This document shows positions 5,657-11,822 of a stretch of DNA of 11,822 nucleotides, piece after piece. Made by a program: the position numbers and the translations under genes. The notes beneath the pieces were generated by a model that saw nothing but the letters and a program-made list of their open reading frames with translations, did no database searches and was not told where the DNA came from. Positions within the stretch are counted from its first letter, which is position 1; each line of letters starts with the position of its first letter. Source of the stretch: Saccharopolyspora_D taberi (GTDB taxonomy: Bacteria; Actinomycetota; Actinomycetes; Mycobacteriales; Pseudonocardiaceae); assembly GCF_039534165.1 (NCBI RefSeq), contig NZ_BAAAUX010000025.1:1-11822 (forward strand). Reading direction: 5' to 3'.

Positions 5657-6109
5657 TCAGTCCTCGCCGATGTCCTCGTTCCACAGCGCGGGGTGCGCCT
5701 CGATGAACTCGGCCATCATCCGCGCGCACCCGGGGTCGTCGAGCACCACGACCTCCACGCCGTGCTCGGCCAGCCAGTCGTGCCCGCCGTGGAAGTTGCG
5801 CGCCTCGCCGATGACGACCCGGCCGATGCCGAACTGCCGCACCAACCCGCTGCAGTACCAGCACGGCGACAGCGTGGTGACCATGGTCGTGCCCGCATAA
5901 GAGCGCTGCCTGCCCGCGTTGCGGAAGGCCGAGGTCTCGCCGTGCACGGACGGGTCACCGTCCTGCACCCGCCGGTTGTGCCCCCGGCCCAGCACCTGCC
6001 CGTCGCGACCGATCAGCGCCGCGCCGATCGGGATCCCGCCCTCGGCGGCCCCGGCCCGCGCCTCCGCCACGGCGACGTCCAGCCACCGCCGGAACTCCTC
6101 TTCCGACAC
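5657..6109 (-). CDS. Fungal-type (Fcy1-like) cytosine deaminase / nucleoside deaminase
   Basis: This 150-residue protein of the CDA zinc deaminase fold has the catalytic HGE (His56, Glu58) and PCWYC (Cys83, Cys86) motifs. Beyond these it matches features remembered from yeast cytosine deaminase: GGIPIGAALI, GRGHNRRVQ (Asn45 at the substrate-binding Asn position), TTLSPC, GEARNF (Phe106), and above all a C-terminus ending LWNEDIGED, where Trp143 and Asp146 correspond to yeast Trp152 and Asp155. It would deaminate cytosine to uracil and ammonia, or a related base, in the cytosol. TadA or guanine deaminase function is less likely because of this C-terminus. The GTG start at 6109 has a strong GGAGGAGGAG (6122-6113) and begins 19 nt after the rsmB stop, so it is probably the last gene of the def-fmt-rsmB unit. 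Its stop abuts the tandem array. Confidence 0.88.
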   Translation of the reverse strand: MSEEEFRRWLDVAVAEARAGAAEGGIPIGAALIGRDGQVLGRGHNRRVQDGDPSVHGETSAFRNAGRQRSYAGTTMVTTLSPCWYCSGLVRQFGIGRVVIGEARNFHGGHDWLAEHGVEVVVLDDPGCARMMAEFIEAHPALWNEDIGED

Positions 6110-6128
6110 CGGCTCCTCCTCCAGCCAC

Positions 6129-7550
6129 TCACACCCGAAGCAACGCGCAGAACATGGCGTCCGTGCCGTGCTTGTGCGGCCAGAGCTGCACCGACGGTCC
6201 GTCGCCGAGGTCGGGCACGTCCGGGAAATGCGGGCGCGCGTCGATCTGCTCGACCCCGGCGCGGCGCACCACGTCCGAGACGACCCCGTCGGTCTCCGAC
6301 AGGTGCGGGGAGCAGACCACGTACGCCACCACGCCGCCCGGCCGGGTCAGCCGCACCGCCGACATCAGCAGCTCGCGCTGGAGCTTCGCCAGCTCCGGCA
6401 CGTCGGCGGGCCTGCGGCGCCAGCGCGCCTCCGGCCGCCTGCGCAGCGCGCCGAGCCCGGTGCACGGCGCGTCGACGAGCACCCGGTCGTAGCCCGGTTC
6501 CAGACCGGGATCGCGCCCGTCGCCGACGTGCACGTCGACCGCGAGTCCATCAGTGCTGCGGCGGACCAGTTCCGCCCGGTGCGGGGCCTGCTCGACCGCA
6601 TCGAGCGTTCCGCCGTCGAGGGTGACCAGCGCACCCAGCAGAGCGGCCTTGCCGCCGGGGCCTGCGCACAGGTCCAGCCACCGCCGGTCCGGGCCCTCCA
6701 GCCCGGCTCGGGTCAGCGCGAGCGAGACGAGCTGGCTGCCCTCGTCCTGCACGGCCGCGAAGCCCTCGCGGACCGGCTCCAGCTCGCCGGGGTCACCGGC
6801 GCCCGCTTCGAGGTGCACGCCGTAGGGCGAGTACGGCGCCTCCTCGCCGCCGGTGATCGCGGCGAGCTCCTCGGCGCTGATCTCGCCCGGCCGGGCGGTC
6901 AGGTGCACGGCGGGCCGGGCGTCGTCGGCGGCCAGCGCCGACTCCAGCTCGGCGCCGGTGGTGCCGAGCGCGTCGGCGAACGCCTGGGCGATCCAGCGCG
7001 GGTGCGCGTAGCGGAACGCGAGGTGGCCGACCGGGTCCTGGGCCCGGTCGGGCGCGAGCCGGTCCACCCACTGCTGCTCGTCCCGCTCGCTGATCCGCCG
7101 CAGCACGGCGTTGGCGAAACCGGCCAGCTTGGAACCGGACTCGGACCGAACCATGTCCACGGTGGACGCGACCGCGGCGTGCGACGGGATCCGGGTGCGC
7201 AGCAGCTGGTAGGCGCCCAGCCGCAGCGCGTCCAGCAGCTTCGGGTCGACCTCGGTCAGCGGGCGGGCGCTGCAGTCGGCGATGATCTCGTCGAGCATGC
7301 CCTGCGCCCGGCACGCGCCGTAGGTCAGCTCGGTGGCCAGCGCGGCGTCGCGGCCGGTGATCCGGCGCTGCTTGAGCAGCGCGGGCAGCGCGAGGTTGGC
7401 GTAGGCGTCCCGGTCCCGCACCGCGCGCAGGGTCTCCAGCGCCGCCAGCCGGGCCGGGTCCTCCGCGGGCGGCCGGGCGGGCCCGCGGCGGGGCCGCGGC
7501 GGACGGGATCCGCCCGGCCGGGAGGGCTTGCGGGGACGATGGTCGGTCAC
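6129..7550 (-). CDS. rsmB: 16S rRNA (cytosine-967-C5)-methyltransferase RsmB
   Basis: This 473-residue SAM-dependent enzyme makes m5C967-type modification in 16S rRNA. A basic, Pro/Arg-rich tail (about residues 1-30) is followed by a NusB-like RNA-binding domain (about 33-165, with DAYANLALPALLKQRR and the SKLAGFANAVLRRI segment) and the RsmB/NOP methyltransferase domain. SAM motif I is DLCAGPGGK near 293-301. Both catalytic cysteines are present: Cys363 in DAPCTGLG and Cys413 in VVCSPH, exactly 50 residues apart as in E. coli RsmB (Cys325/Cys375). The GTG start at 7550 overlaps the fmt stop as GTGA, a typical coupled junction. The open frame continues upstream antiphase within fmt, but that extension is Arg/Gly shadow sequence. 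The deaminase gene follows after 19 nt. Confidence 0.96.
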   Translation of the reverse strand: MTDHRPRKPSRPGGSRPPRPRRGPARPPAEDPARLAALETLRAVRDRDAYANLALPALLKQRRITGRDAALATELTYGACRAQGMLDEIIADCSARPLTEVDPKLLDALRLGAYQLLRTRIPSHAAVASTVDMVRSESGSKLAGFANAVLRRISERDEQQWVDRLAPDRAQDPVGHLAFRYAHPRWIAQAFADALGTTGAELESALAADDARPAVHLTARPGEISAEELAAITGGEEAPYSPYGVHLEAGAGDPGELEPVREGFAAVQDEGSQLVSLALTRAGLEGPDRRWLDLCAGPGGKAALLGALVTLDGGTLDAVEQAPHRAELVRRSTDGLAVDVHVGDGRDPGLEPGYDRVLVDAPCTGLGALRRRPEARWRRRPADVPELAKLQRELLMSAVRLTRPGGVVAYVVCSPHLSETDGVVSDVVRRAGVEQIDARPHFPDVPDLGDGPSVQLWPHKHGTDAMFCALLRV

Positions 7551-8473
7551 TTCAGCCGTTCTCCTCGTTCGATCCGGCTCCCACGCGCCCAGTCCGTGGC
7601 GGCCATCCGCTTCTTGCCCTGCGCCTGCACCTCGCCCAGCGCCACCGCGGTGGTGCCGGTGCCGACGAGCACCCGCTTGCGCTCGACCGCGATCTCGCCC
7701 GGCGCGAGCCCTTCCTCGTCCACGGGGGAGACCGGTCCGAGCTTGAACCGCTCGTCCCGGAAAAGCGCCCACGCACCGGGGTCCGGCGTCACCGACCGGA
7801 CCAGCCGGTCGACCGCGAGCGCCGGGGCGGCGAAGTCGACCTTGGCGTCGTCGACCTCCACCTTCGGCGCGTAGCTGACCCCGTCGGACGGCTGCTCCTC
7901 GGCGCGCAGGGTCCCGTCCTCGATCCCGTCGAGGGTGGCCAGCAGCAGCTGCCCGCCGGAGACCGCCAGCCTGCCGAGCAGGTCACCGGAGGTGTCGGTA
8001 CCGCGGATCTCCTCGGTGACCACGCCGAACACCGGACCCGCGTCGAGCTCGGGAACCAGCCGGAACGTGCTCGCCCCGGTGATCTCGTCGCCGTGCCGGA
8101 TCGCGGCCTGCACCGGCGCCGCGCCGCGCCAGGCCGGCAGCAGCGAGAAGTGCAGGTTGACCCAGCCGTGCCGGGGGATCTCCAGCGCCTTCCGCCGCAG
8201 CAGCGCGCCGTAGGCGACGACCGGGCAGCAGTCCGGCTCCAGCTCGCGCAGCCGCGCCAGGAAGTCCGGATCGGACGCCTTGGCCGGGGTCAGGACCTCG
8301 ATGCCGTGCTCGTCGGCCAGGGCGCCGACGGGCGACCGGACCAGCCGGCGCCCGCGTCCCGCGGGGGCGTCGGGGCGGGTGACCACGGCGGCGACCTCGT
8401 GGCGACCGGACTCGATCAGCCCGCGCAGGGCGGGCACCGCGGGTTCGGGCGTACCGGCGAAGACCAGCCGCAT
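7547..8473 (-). CDS. fmt: Methionyl-tRNA formyltransferase
   Basis: This 308-residue enzyme transfers a formyl group from 10-formyl-tetrahydrofolate to initiator Met-tRNA. The N-terminus MRLVFAGTPEPAVPALRGL, the loop ending RSPVG, the HGWVNLHFSLLPAWRGAAPVQAAIRHGD block (which holds the conserved NxHxSLLPxxRGAAP catalytic core with Asn and His) and a C-terminal tRNA-binding domain (DPGAWALF onward) are all as expected. The ATG at 8473 starts one base after the def stop. An in-frame GTG at 8482 would add three residues and overlap def by 8 bp, and cannot be excluded. Length is normal. def-fmt is a functional pair: formylation at initiation, deformylation after it. Confidence 0.96.
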   Translation of the reverse strand: MRLVFAGTPEPAVPALRGLIESGRHEVAAVVTRPDAPAGRGRRLVRSPVGALADEHGIEVLTPAKASDPDFLARLRELEPDCCPVVAYGALLRRKALEIPRHGWVNLHFSLLPAWRGAAPVQAAIRHGDEITGASTFRLVPELDAGPVFGVVTEEIRGTDTSGDLLGRLAVSGGQLLLATLDGIEDGTLRAEEQPSDGVSYAPKVEVDDAKVDFAAPALAVDRLVRSVTPDPGAWALFRDERFKLGPVSPVDEEGLAPGEIAVERKRVLVGTGTTAVALGEVQAQGKKRMAATDWARGSRIERGERLK

Positions 8474-8474
8474 C

Positions 8475-9029
8475 TCAGTCACGGACCTTTCCGAACAGCG
8501 GGTGCGGGCTCTCCTTGAGCACCGGCGCGTTCCCGCCGTCGAACCAGGAGGCGCGGCGGATCTCCTGCATCGCGGCCTTGCGGGTCTGCTCGTCGAGCCG
8601 GTCGACGAACAGCACGCCGTCGAGGTGGTCGGTCTCGTGCTGGATGCAGCGCGCCAGCAGGTGCGAGCCCTCGATCTCCACCGGCTCGCCGTGCATGTTC
8701 CAGCCGCGCGCGACCACGTTGAGGTACCGGCGGCACTCCCAGGTCAGGTCTGGGATCGACAGGCAGCCCTCCAGGCCGTCCTGGATCTCGTCGCCGACGG
8801 CGTCGAAGCTCGGGTTCACCAGGTGCCCGGCGAAGCCGTCGCAGTGGTAGGTGAACACCCGCAGGCCCACCCCGAGCTGCGGCGCGGCCAGTCCGGCGCC
8901 GCCCTGGTCCTCCATGGTGTCCCAGAGGTCGCGGACGAGGTTGCGCAGCTCCTTGTCGAAGTCGACGACCTCGTCGGCTCGGGTCCGCAGCACGGGGTCG
9001 CCGAAGAGCCTGATCGGCTGGACGGTCAC
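8475..9029 (-). CDS. def: Peptide deformylase
   Basis: This 184-residue metalloenzyme removes the N-formyl group from nascent proteins. All three family motifs are intact: GAGLAAPQ (residues 45-52 region, with Gln51), EGCLS (Cys89) and QHETDHLDG (His131, Glu132, His135). The Gln and the HExxH/Cys set form the metal-binding active site. The C-terminal extension after the last helix (WFDGGNAPVLKESPHPLFGK) is common in actinobacterial deformylases. The frame is open further upstream, but GTG at 9029 is chosen: it has GGGAG 8-9 nt before it and gives VTVQPIRLFGDPVLR, the usual start. A strong hairpin separates it from ggt, so def is likely the first gene of the def-fmt-rsmB-deaminase unit. Confidence 0.96.
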   Translation of the reverse strand: MTVQPIRLFGDPVLRTRADEVVDFDKELRNLVRDLWDTMEDQGGAGLAAPQLGVGLRVFTYHCDGFAGHLVNPSFDAVGDEIQDGLEGCLSIPDLTWECRRYLNVVARGWNMHGEPVEIEGSHLLARCIQHETDHLDGVLFVDRLDEQTRKAAMQEIRRASWFDGGNAPVLKESPHPLFGKVRD

Positions 9030-9106
9030 GCAGGTCTCCCTGGACGGGCGGGAACAGGACCCCAGGAGTCTAGTGCCCGCACCCGCCGGGCTCCTCCCCA
9101 CCGCTG

Positions 9107-9146
9107 GCGGGCGGTGCCGCCGGTCACGGCCGGCGGCACCACCCGC
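9107..9146 (-). terminator. Strong hairpin downstream of ggt (likely terminator)
   Basis: The core is an 11-bp perfect stem, GGTGCCGCCGG (9113-9123) with CCGGCGGCACC (9130-9140), and a 6-nt loop. It extends by five more pairs (9107-9111 with 9142-9146) across one A-C mismatch. It starts 3-4 nt after the ggt stop codon. There is no U-tract, as is common for actinobacterial terminators. The rest of the ggt-def gap (9030-9106) shows no gene. Confidence 0.75.
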
Positions 9147-9149
9147 GGG

Positions 9150-10955
9150 TCACCGCGCCGGAACGACCACGGCGGCGGATCCGCCACCGCGGCGCTCGGG
9201 CTCGGCCGCCGCGACCCAGCGGCCGTCCGGCAGCAGCTCGACCCCGGTCGCGGCACCGATCTCGCCGCGTTCACCGCCGTCCTTGAACTGGTGCCCGATC
9301 GCGCGCAGCTTCTCGGCCTCTGGCTGGGACAGGAAGCCCGCCTCGGCCTCGGTCTGCGCGGAGTTGCGCTGCGAGGCGCGGGGTTCGGCGATGGCGTCCA
9401 CAAGGGACAGATCGCGGTCCAGGCGGCCGGTCAGCACCTGGAGCACGGTGGTGATGATGGTCGCCCCGCCGGGGCTGCCGACGGCGAGCACCGGCTTGCC
9501 GTCCTGGAGCAGGATGGTCGGGCTCATCGAGCTGCGCGGGCGCTTGCCCGGGGCGGGCAGGTTCGGGTCCGGCTCGCCCGGGGTGACCGGGGTGAAGTTG
9601 AAGTCGGTCAGCTCGTTGTTGAGCAGGAAACCGCGACCGGGCACCACGATCCCGCTGCCACCGGTCTGCTCGATGGTCAGCGTGTAGGACACCACGTCAC
9701 CGCTGGCGTCGGCGACGGTGAGGTGCGTGGTGTTGGGGCCTTCGTAGGGCTCGGTGCCCTCGGCGGTTCCCGCCGCGCAGCCCTTCGGGTCGCGCGGATC
9801 GCCTGCGGCGACCGGGGTGGGCAGCACCGCGTCCGGGGCGATCAGGCACTCGCGGGAGTCGGCGAACTCCTGGCTGAGCAGTTCCTCGGTGGGCACGTCG
9901 CTGAACGCCGGGTCGCCGACCCAGCGGTTGCGGTCGGCGAAGCCGATCTTGCTGGCCTCCAGGAACCGGTGCAGGTACGCGGTCTTGTCCGCCGCGCCGA
10001 GGTCGGTGCGCTCCAGGATGTTGAGCGCTTCGCCCACGGTCGTTCCGCCTGAGCTCGACGGCGCCATGCCGTAGACGTCCAGGCCCCGGTACTCGGTGCG
10101 GCTCGGTTCCTGCTCGACCGCGCGGTAGCCGCGGAGGTCGTCGGCGGTCATGCCGCCCGCGCGGACGTTGCGGCCGGAGGCCGGGTCGACCGGCGGGGTG
10201 CGGACGGTGTCGACGACGTCGGCGCCGACCTCCCCGTCGTAGAGCGCTTCGACGCCCTCCTCGCCCAGGGTGCGGTAGGTCTCGGCGAGGTCCGGGTTGC
10301 GCAGGACGCTGCCGACCTCAGGGGGCTTGCCGCCGGGCAGGAACAGGTCGCGGGTGGCCGGGAAGACGCTGAAGCGCTCCTGGTTGCTCGCGGTCTGCGC
10401 CCGGAAGGTCTCGTCGACGGTGAAGCCGCGGTCGGCCAGCCGCTCGGCCGGGCGCAGCACCTCGGCGAGGTCCTTGCCGCCCCAGCGGTCCAGCGCCTCC
10501 TGCCAGGTCTGCGGGGTGCCGGGCACCCCGACGCCGAGCCCGCTGGTGACCGCCTCGGCGAACGGGATCGGCTTGCCGTTCTCCAGGAACATGTCCTCGC
10601 GCGCCGACGCAGGAGCGGTCTCCCGGCCGTCGATGGTCGACACCTCACCGGTTTCGGCGTCGTAGTGCACGAAGTAGCCGCCACCGCCGATGCCCGCGGA
10701 GTAGGGCTCGGTCACCCCGAGCGCCGCAGCCACCGCCACCGCCGCGTCCGCCGCGGTCCCGCCACGGCGCAGCACCTCGATCCCGGCCGCCGTGGCGTCC
10801 GGGTCCACACTGGACACCGCTCCGCCGTAGCCGACCGCCTCGGCCTGCTTCGGCGGCACCGGCGGTCCCGCCGGAACGGCCTGCGCCACCGGTGCGACCA
10901 GCACGCACGAGGTGAGCACCCCGACCGCGGCCCGCGCCTGTCTCCCAAGCACCAT
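9150..10955 (-). CDS. ggt: Gamma-glutamyltransferase (glutathione hydrolase), secreted
   Basis: This 601-residue N-terminal-nucleophile hydrolase cleaves gamma-glutamyl bonds (glutathione and gamma-glutamyl peptides) and can transfer the group to amino acids. A Sec-type signal peptide is visible: basic RQAR, a hydrophobic core, and a likely cleavage after AQA at about residue 27. Conserved blocks include VTEPYSAGIGGGGY, DGRETAP (substrate-binding Arg), the autoprocessing site GPNTTHLTV with catalytic Thr409, LLNNELTDF (Asp), and RPRSSMSPT followed by GSPGG. Self-cleavage before Thr409 would give subunits of about 380 (mature) and 193 residues. ATG at 10955 is chosen because GGAGGGG lies 5 nt upstream and the signal peptide follows; an upstream GTG would add 16 residues. 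It lies between priA and def, flanked by terminator-like hairpins on both sides, so it is probably a single transcript. Confidence 0.95.
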   Translation of the reverse strand: MVLGRQARAAVGVLTSCVLVAPVAQAVPAGPPVPPKQAEAVGYGGAVSSVDPDATAAGIEVLRRGGTAADAAVAVAAALGVTEPYSAGIGGGGYFVHYDAETGEVSTIDGRETAPASAREDMFLENGKPIPFAEAVTSGLGVGVPGTPQTWQEALDRWGGKDLAEVLRPAERLADRGFTVDETFRAQTASNQERFSVFPATRDLFLPGGKPPEVGSVLRNPDLAETYRTLGEEGVEALYDGEVGADVVDTVRTPPVDPASGRNVRAGGMTADDLRGYRAVEQEPSRTEYRGLDVYGMAPSSSGGTTVGEALNILERTDLGAADKTAYLHRFLEASKIGFADRNRWVGDPAFSDVPTEELLSQEFADSRECLIAPDAVLPTPVAAGDPRDPKGCAAGTAEGTEPYEGPNTTHLTVADASGDVVSYTLTIEQTGGSGIVVPGRGFLLNNELTDFNFTPVTPGEPDPNLPAPGKRPRSSMSPTILLQDGKPVLAVGSPGGATIITTVLQVLTGRLDRDLSLVDAIAEPRASQRNSAQTEAEAGFLSQPEAEKLRAIGHQFKDGGERGEIGAATGVELLPDGRWVAAAEPERRGGGSAAVVVPAR

Positions 10956-11005
10956 CGTCACCCCTCCAACAACGACAACGCCCGATACTTGCCCAGCCCC
11001 CAAGG

Positions 11006-11030
11006 AAAAACAACCGATCCCGGCCCGGTT
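11006..11030 (-). terminator. Hairpin with U-tract downstream of priA
   Basis: On the minus strand AACCG (11030-11026) pairs with CGGTT (11016-11012) around a 9-nt GC-rich loop and is followed at once by GTTTTTCC, a run of five T. This is the only hairpin-plus-T-tract in the window, lying about 90 nt beyond the priA stop and before the ggt leader. The stem is short, so confidence is moderate. Confidence 0.5.
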
Positions 11031-11040
11031 CTTGGAGGCG

Positions 11041-11081
11041 GCGACGTCGCGTGGTCTCCATCTTCAAGCGGCGAAGCCGCT
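11041..11081. repeat. Two small perfect inverted repeats in the priA-ggt gap
   Basis: GCGACGTCGC (11041-11050) is a perfect 10-bp palindrome. AGCGGC-GAA-GCCGCT (11067-11081) is a 6-bp stem with a 3-nt loop, about 38 nt after the priA stop. Either could aid termination of priA or bind a regulator. The rest of the 163-bp gap (10956-11118) carries the U-tract hairpin and the ggt ribosome-binding site, and no gene. Confidence 0.5.
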
Positions 11082-11118
11082 CAGCCCACGAAACCCGCAC
11101 CGCCAAGCAAGACGAGCC

Positions 11119-11822
11119 CTACAGCAACTCCAGCGGGTCCATGCGGACTTGCAGCTCCGTCGCCTTCCTCGCCGCCCGCACGGCCTGCGCCTCGTGCAGC
11201 GCCGCCGCGAGCGCGCGGCCTTCGGAGCGCGACACGCGGACCAGGACCCGCTCCCGCTCGGAGTTGCCCTCCTCGTCGACCTCGCCGATCGGGACCGGCC
11301 CCAGCACCTCGCCGGTGGCGGGCATCTCCACCAGGTCCAGCAGCGACTCGATCGCCTCCGGCGTGCCGTCGACGGCCGCGACCCGCCGCGCAGGCGGGAA
11401 GCCCAGCTCCTCCCGGCCCGCCAGTTCCAGGGCGGCGAACCACGCCGGGTCCCACCGGACCAGCGCCTGGACCTGCTGCAACGACGAGTCCGCCATGACC
11501 ACCACCCGGCCGCCGTCCTGGGCCGGGCGGACCATGCCCGCCGCCGCGAACCACAGCCGCAGCGCCGCCTCCGACGCCCGCAGCTCCGGCCGGGACAGCA
11601 GGGTCCGCCCGTCCAGCAGCAGCGCCGCGCCGTAGCCGCCTTCGGCGACCGGTTCGGCTCCCGGCGTGCACACGATCAGCGCGGGCTTGGCGGGCACGGA
11701 CTCCAGCACCTCTCCCCCGCCCGAGGTCCGCACGGCCACGCCGCTGAACGCCCGTCCCAGCTCCTCGGCGGTCCGCCCGGCGCCCACGGCGACCGCGCGG
11801 AGCCGCCGCGACCCGCACGACG
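11119..11822 (-). CDS. priA: PriA, primosomal replication restart protein (C-terminal part)
   Basis: The C-terminal 234 residues of PriA are present; the gene continues off the right edge. The first complete codons read SCGSRRLRAVAVGAGRTAEELGRAF, where the Cys is probably the last zinc ligand of the PriA zinc-binding insertion. Then come VRTSGG, VCTPGAEPVAEGGYGAALLLDG and RPELRASEAALRLWFAAAGMVRP, which match the actinobacterial PriA helicase-2-like segment, and a C-terminal domain with LGPVPIGEVDEEGN. Actinobacterial PriA proteins are known to have degenerate helicase motifs and may act as a primosome assembly platform and not as a helicase; the motif I/II region is outside this window. The stop is TAG at 11121-11119. 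A GTG at 11787 is internal and not a start. Confidence 0.93.
   Translation of the reverse strand, partial: SCGSRRLRAVAVGAGRTAEELGRAFSGVAVRTSGGGEVLESVPAKPALIVCTPGAEPVAEGGYGAALLLDGRTLLSRPELRASEAALRLWFAAAGMVRPAQDGGRVVVMADSSLQQVQALVRWDPAWFAALELAGREELGFPPARRVAAVDGTPEAIESLLDLVEMPATGEVLGPVPIGEVDEEGNSERERVLVRVSRSEGRALAAALHEAQAVRAARKATELQVRMDPLELL

Noticed and set aside
5256..5864. 202-residue minus-strand open frame with Leu/Pro/Gly repeats through the array
   Set aside because: It crosses the deaminase and zinc-finger genes in wrong frames; the apparent peptide repeats only reflect the DNA repeat, and there is no start signal.
5919..7874. 651-residue plus-strand frame antisense to rsmB
   Set aside because: His/Gln/Arg-rich antisense shadow; rsmB on the other strand has all catalytic motifs.
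8280..10052. 590-residue plus-strand frame antisense to fmt, def and ggt
   Set aside because: It spans three well-supported minus-strand genes and their gaps, with no domain of its own.
10905..10916. Lipobox-like LTSC in the Ggt signal peptide
   Set aside because: The hydrophobic stretch before the Cys is too short and it continues past the Cys to a better signal peptidase I site (AQA), so a lipoprotein is unlikely.

Overview
The window is very GC-rich (estimated by eye at 70% or more), with strong third-position G/C bias, many GTG starts and long antisense shadow frames. The gene order priA, def, fmt, rsmB, rpe, ribD and the protein sequences point to an actinobacterium, most likely Saccharopolyspora or another Pseudonocardiales. 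That placement is an inference from gene content and style; no search was run.

Layout on the minus strand, read right to left: the 3' part of priA (11822-11119), a secreted gamma-glutamyltransferase (10955-9150), def (9029-8475), fmt (8473-7547), rsmB (7550-6129) and a fungal-type (Fcy1-like) cytosine deaminase (6109-5657). The run def to deaminase is tightly packed (1-bp gap, 4-bp overlap, 19-bp gap) and looks like one transcription unit. It covers nascent-protein N-terminal processing and initiator tRNA formylation, 16S rRNA m5C methylation, and a co-transcribed nucleobase deaminase. A plus-strand pair follows, convergent with the deaminase: an APC permease (3391-4746) overlapped by a zinc-finger membrane protein (4736-5431). 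Divergent from that pair is an OsmC-like peroxidase (3268-2849). After it on the minus strand come an AAT-family amino-acid permease (2689-1286), a 460-bp non-coding gap, then rpe (825-130) and the start of ribD (115-1), which lead into the pentose phosphate/riboflavin block.

Thus the conserved actinobacterial priA-def-fmt-rsmB-rpe-ribD block appears interrupted twice: by ggt between priA and def, and by a five-gene insert (deaminase, zinc-finger protein, two permeases, OsmC) between rsmB and rpe. The inserted genes share a loose theme of nitrogen and amino-acid scavenging plus redox defence.

The most unusual signal is non-coding. Three separate tandem-repeat arrays sit directly on gene 3' ends, and their repeat units include a copy of the gene's own last codons, with the stop codon in two of the three: a 2-copy array at the AAT permease, a 5-copy 20-bp array at osmC, and about 14 units of 16-18 bp that fill the gap between the two convergent stop codons at 5431 and 5657. 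The gap upstream of rpe also holds a 141-bp nested inverted-repeat element, MITE-like or structured RNA, with alternative, mutually exclusive pairing partners.
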